Shown: piece by piece, positions 59,768-64,000 of the stretch
Numbering within the stretch: the stretch's first letter is position 1
Layout of the letters: every line of letters begins with the position of its first letter
Origin: Hydrangea macrophylla
Lineage: Eukaryota; Streptophyta; Magnoliopsida; Cornales; Hydrangeaceae
Length of the DNA: 64,000 bases
Direction: 5' to 3'
Assembly (NCBI GenBank): GCA_033977485.1
Contig: CM066988.1
Coordinates: 54,559,649 to 54,623,648 of the forward strand
Notes under the pieces: model-generated
Told to the model about the DNA's origin: nothing
Database searches by the model: none
Seen by the model: the letters and a program-made list of their open reading frames with translations, nothing else
Program-made: the position numbers and the translations under genes

Positions 59768-61134
59768 TGATCTCGTCAAAATCAAGATATAAAAGTATGC
59801 TTATTTGTGCTTTACTTTCAAAAGATTTGTAGTGTGGAAAGTAAAGGTCGAACCCACAAAGATTGTTAACTTTTAATCCTTTAATTACTAAAATCTAATC
59901 TATCCAGTTATAAGAAAATCGGGAGTTTGATTGGTTTAGAATTTGATTATTACTACTAATTAAACTATGTAGTAAACTATGAAATTATAGAAACAAAATC
60001 TAGAAGCAAATCTAAGTAAACTTGTATGCGAAATTCAAAGTTGATTTAAACATATGGAGATGAGATCTAGGATTACAATTCCACCACTAACTATGCATTG
60101 GGGTTCTATACTTCCTAATCTAAGTTCTAAGTTTGGATAGTTATGATCTATTGTAGCTACAAGCCTAATAGTATCGTCAAGAGAATATTGTTAGTTCAAT
60201 CTAAGCATAATCCATCTATGGTTCACATGAATTATCTACCTATAACTAGGGCGTAGCATAACTCATCTTTCCTAAGCATGGATTATAAAAGATGTAAACA
60301 TCACAATCACATAAGCACCATTATATGTAAATACTCCTATTAATCACAGAAATCAAGGACTATTGAGTTCAATAAGCATAATGAAAAATCTAAGACAAGA
60401 ATAAATCCAAAATACTCTTGATTATTAGCATTAAAAATTGATTATATATAAATAATCCACCAACACACAATCACCATCCCAAAACATAAAATCTTAGAGT
60501 AGAAAAGCACAGAAAATCCCCCTTTACATAGCTAGGGTTTCATTGAAACCCTAGATTAGAAGTTTAGTTGCTCATGATGGTTGAAAGCATGAAGATGGAG
60601 TTGATGTAAGCCATTAGAAACCTTCAAGCTTGCTCTTCTCCTTCCCTTGCCTTCAAAGCCTTCAATGAATGTATATGAATAGCTCTCTAGGTGTGTCACC
60701 CTAAATACTTATAAAATCTCCATATATATATATATAGTTTACAAGGGTTTTTTTGAAGCTTTTTCAACTCGTATTGCACTAAAATAGAGGTTATTTCCAA
60801 TCTGGACGTCATTAAGCAGTTCCGTTTGCACAGGGCTCTTCAGAATAACGTAACTTCGGTTTTTGTACGGATCGCGCGAGCGGGCCGCGCGAGCGCGTAA
60901 TTGGGCATGTCGCGCGAGCAAATTCCGGGATCTCGCGCGAGCGGGACGCTCGCGCGAATGGCTTTTTCCAGCTTCTTTCTACTTGCTTTTTCTCCTTATT
61001 TAACCAGATCTCCTTGTTTTCTTCTAAAACTTGACAGACAATAGAAAATACAGTAAAACTATACAAAAATAGGATAAAAACAGCTAACAAATGTGAATTA
61101 AGGCGTATAATCAGGATTTGTTCTCTCCCGATCA
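59768..61134 (-). mobile_element. Solo LTR with TSD TATAT
   Basis: Begins TGATCTCGTC, ends CCCGATCA, and is flanked by TATAT on both sides (59763-59767 and 61135-61139). There is no internal region or second LTR. On the minus strand it has the same general plan as the Athila-primed LTR: start TGATC, CpG-rich motif array, TATA run, and an ending with a ggttcgacct block like ggatcgacct there. It was probably formed by LTR-LTR recombination. No gene inside. Confidence 0.82.
60873..60957 (-). promoter_or_regulatory. CGCGCGAGC motif array in the solo LTR
   Basis: At least six blocks of GCGCGAGC or its reverse complement in 85 bp of otherwise AT-rich DNA. In LTR sense it lies upstream of a TA-rich TATA region (60740-60722). 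This is a third family-specific CpG-rich array in an LTR promoter position. Confidence 0.6.
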
Positions 61135-62706
61135 TATATCCTCATCTTTGAGTTCAACAAGCACCCAATCCATCACACTCGTACACTAATGTTAGTGGTT
61201 GAAACTTGGGCAACAATTTGAAGGATAAACTTGCTCTGGTTAGATGTCTTGGATTGTCATCATTGAAGTTTGTGATAACTGAAATGCATTCTAGTTTTAG
61301 CGAAAGAAAATGTCTAATATAAAGAGCCAAGATTCATCAAAAGACTAAGGAGTTTGGCCCTACATGGCTTTTTAAAAGTAGTCTATGAAATTTATTACTA
61401 AGTTGCTTGATAATTTTGTACAAGTGACACATTACTCTTCAAAAATATATCATAAAAACAAAAAAGCAACTTTGATGGATTGGGTGAAGGAGGAAAAATG
61501 TGGGAAACCTTGGTTGTCCCACATAGGAAAAACATCAAAGAGCTTAAGGGTATATTTAAGAGGGAAGCCAACTAAGGGGCATGCCCCTTTGGAGTACCCA
61601 CTTTTGTTAAGGGGGCAGGACCTAGGCCTTTGTGGGATTTATCCCACGCGCGCGCACACACACACACACACACGCACGCGCCGCCGCAGCCGACCGACCG
61701 GCCGGGCTGGGCTGGGCTTGGGCTTGGGCGTGGGCGTGGGCGTGGGCGTGGGTCCGTGGTCATGGGCTTGTTGACTATTCTTTTTGGAGAAAATTTATTT
61801 GAATTTTCCTCCAGTTTTTTAAACAGTCATGTCCTTCCAGTGATAAGGCCCTATTTGGTTGTGCTGTTTTCGTACAGTCACCACTCCAACAGATGCAATG
61901 CTCGGTTTGGATGTGTTGATTCGTATAGTCACCACTCCAACAGATGCAATGCTCTGTTTGGATGTGTTGATTCTAACAGTCACTACATTGTTTATATATA
62001 CTCCTCTGATTAGATTTCATAAACACGAAGTTAATCTCTCTCTCTCTCTCACTGCATATCATTTCATAGTGTTCGAGTATTATACATTCTTGTGTTCGCT
62101 GTATTCTGGAGATTGAAGTGCAACTTCTGCAGAATTGAAAAATCCGTTCTATCTTGGGAGACGATTGTTCATCAACCTTGTGCACCGAGAGGGAGCAAAT
62201 TCGTCTTAAGGAAATAGTTCACTGGGCTCAGATTCTTTCTCAAATTATTGTTTCTATATTCTGTAATAGTGAGTTTAATTCTGTTTTCTGTTTGCAATTA
62301 TTGTTTCCTTTTGTTACCAGTTTACATTGTTTATACAGATTGCCTCATAGGAATAACAATCTTAAGACGAATTTGTGATTTTTTGGTAATCTGAACAAAA
62401 CTGAAATAGTAATTCTGTTTCTGTTTTAAAAAAAAAAACTGTTATATAATCTATTTTGTTTAAACTGTTTTATTAGTGTGTATTAAAATTGTAATCTGTT
62501 TATCTGGTTACTGTTTATTTAAATCTGCTGTGTTATTAAAACTGTTTTTTATAAATCTGGTCTATGAAATTGTTTTATAAGTTATAAACTGTTTAATAGA
62601 ACTATCTTATAAACTGAAAATTGTTTTCAGTTTCCTAATTAGTTATTAAATCAGTGTTCATTACTTTTGTAATAATAAAGAAACAAATCTTGTTAAAATT
62701 TTCAGA
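61135..62706 (+). other. Probable 5' LTR and leader of Copia B
   Basis: No coding region. Contains a TATA-like tatatttaag near 61550, a CA/CG microsatellite and a TGGGCG minisatellite (61648-61752), a 51-bp tandem duplication (61871-61921 and 61922-61972), a (tc)n run (62035-62050), and a leader rich in ctgttt. I could not fix the LTR ends or a primer site, so the LTR status is inferred from position before gag. Confidence 0.5.
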
Positions 62707-64000
62707 ATGGCAACTACTTCATCTATTCCTGTTCCTACTGTGAATCTGTCTCATGGGGAAAAATCGGAAAAGTTCAATGGAACCAATTTCAAACGTTGGC
62801 AGCAAAAGATGCTCTTTTATTTAACCACATTGCATTTGGCTAAGTTTCTTCGCGAGGACCCTCTGGAACTCGTAGAAGGAGGTACCAATAGTGCCGCTGT
62901 TGATTCATGAAAAAATTCTAATTTTTTGTGTCGAAATTATATTTTAAATGGATTAGACAACACTCTTTATAATGTATATTGTAAAATGGAATCAGCAAAA
63001 GCACTATGGGACTCTTTAGACAATAAACATAAAACTGAGGATGCCGGCATGAAGAAATTCATAGTTGGTAAATTTCTTGACTATAAGATGATAGATGCAA
63101 AATCTGTTATTAGCCAAATTCAAGATCTTTAAGTACTCCTACATGATATTCATGCCGAAGGGATGTCTCTAAGTGATTCTTTTCAAGTGGCTGCGATTAT
63201 TGAAAAATTGCCGCCTACTTGGAAAGACTTCAAGAATTATCTCAAGTACAAACGCAAAGAGATGAATCTTGAAGAGTTAATTGTGAGACTAAGGATTGAA
63301 GAAGATAATCGTGGTTCTGAAAAGAAGAATGTAAGTTCCTCTCTTGGAGCAAAGGCCAATGTTGTGGAACATGGTCCAAAGAAAAGGAAGCATGATGGCG
63401 GAGGTCCAAGTCAAGGAACTCATGGTCCTAAGAAGTTTAAAGGCAAGTGCTATAACTGTGGCAAAAATGGACATCGTGTAAAGGACTGTCGTAAGCCAAA
63501 GAGGAAGCCAAGTCAACAAGCTAATGTGGCCGAGGTGGAGACACTTTCCAACAATGTTTCTGACATCAACCTCTCCGCGGTTGTTTCCGAATGCAATCTA
63601 GTTGGTAATACCAAAGAATGGTGGGTGGATACTGGGGCTACGCGCCATATTTGTTCAAACAAATGGATGTTCTCTACTTACAAGCCTGTGACTCACAAAG
63701 AACAACTCTATATGGGTAATGCTTCAAGCTCTAAGGTGGAAGGACATGGGAAAGTGATTCTGAAAATGACCTCGGGCAAAGAACTAACTCTCAATGATGT
63801 GCTTCATGTGCCCGACATTCGCAAAAATCTGGTTTCAGGATCATTGCTTAGCAAGAATGGCTTTAAATTGGTGTTTGTTTTCGACAAGTTTGTACTCACT
63901 AAGAATGAGATGTATGTAGGAAAGTGCTACCTTAGTGATGGGCTCTTTAAGATGAATGTAATGACTATTGTACCTAATGCAATTAATAATAAGAATGCTT
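62707..64000 (+). pseudogene. Copia B gag-protease, 5' part, two stops
   Basis: ATG at 62707 in one frame to the window end, interrupted by TGA (62908-62910) and TAA (63130-63132). Visible: gag core ([46 protein letters not shown]), CCHC knuckle [14 protein letters not shown], and a protease with [12 protein letters not shown] followed by the usual downstream strand ([16 protein letters not shown]). Integrase, RT and RNase H would lie beyond the window. This is a different Copia family from element A (different gag, knuckle and leader). Confidence 0.9.

Noticed and set aside
61572..61774. Pro/Arg- or Gly-rich small proteins
   Set aside because: They translate CA and TGGGCG microsatellites; no start context or homology.

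Overview
This is nuclear DNA of a flowering plant, probably a eudicot, and almost all of it is transposable elements. The signs are Copia and Gypsy LTR retrotransposons with plant-type primer sites, a CACTA DNA transposon, plant mobile domain and DUF7745-like genes, and intron-containing fragments of plant housekeeping and meiosis genes. I see no complete ordinary host gene. All family names rest on motifs and recall; no search was run.

Layout. Copia element A, + strand, fills 1-8188; its 5' LTR is cut by the window edge and its polyprotein is broken by one frameshift. It abuts a possible WD40-like host exon (8347-8446). A giant minus-strand Ogre/Tat-type Gypsy element runs from 9859 to 59386 and carries two nested insertions. 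A Tekay/Del-like chromovirus (46486-54484, TSD GATTC) splits its gag. An Athila-primed non-autonomous LTR element (23986-44602) splits its protease-RT region. That second guest is itself interrupted by a 13.5-kb CACTA transposon (25989-39502, TSD AAT). To the right lie a solo LTR (59768-61134, TSD TATAT) and the 5' part of Copia element B, which runs off the window end.

LTR divergence agrees with the nesting: Ogre about 2%, Tekay about 1%, Athila-primed element about 0.1%, with the CACTA element inside that one. Copia A is about 0.5%.

Most notable points. (1) The CACTA element holds fragments of at least four genes, all on the minus strand and with introns: the meiotic HORMA gene ASY1, a SMYD-like SET gene, coatomer beta', and the 3' end of an unidentified coiled-coil gene. 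(2) The Ogre element carries two antisense genes between pol and the 3' LTR: a six-exon plant-mobile-domain gene with an RGG tail (now broken) and an intact DUF7745-like ORF. Each is preceded by a GC-rich inverted-motif array also found in the LTRs, and the cassette is flanked by two copies of a PPT-plus-TACGTAGG module. (3) Its primer site is a 50-nt copy of tRNA-Arg from the anticodon stem to CCA, with anticodon-loop changes at positions expected to be modified. (4) The 14-bp palindrome TTCGATCGATCGAA forms arrays just upstream of the TATA box in both Copia A and the unrelated Athila-primed LTR.
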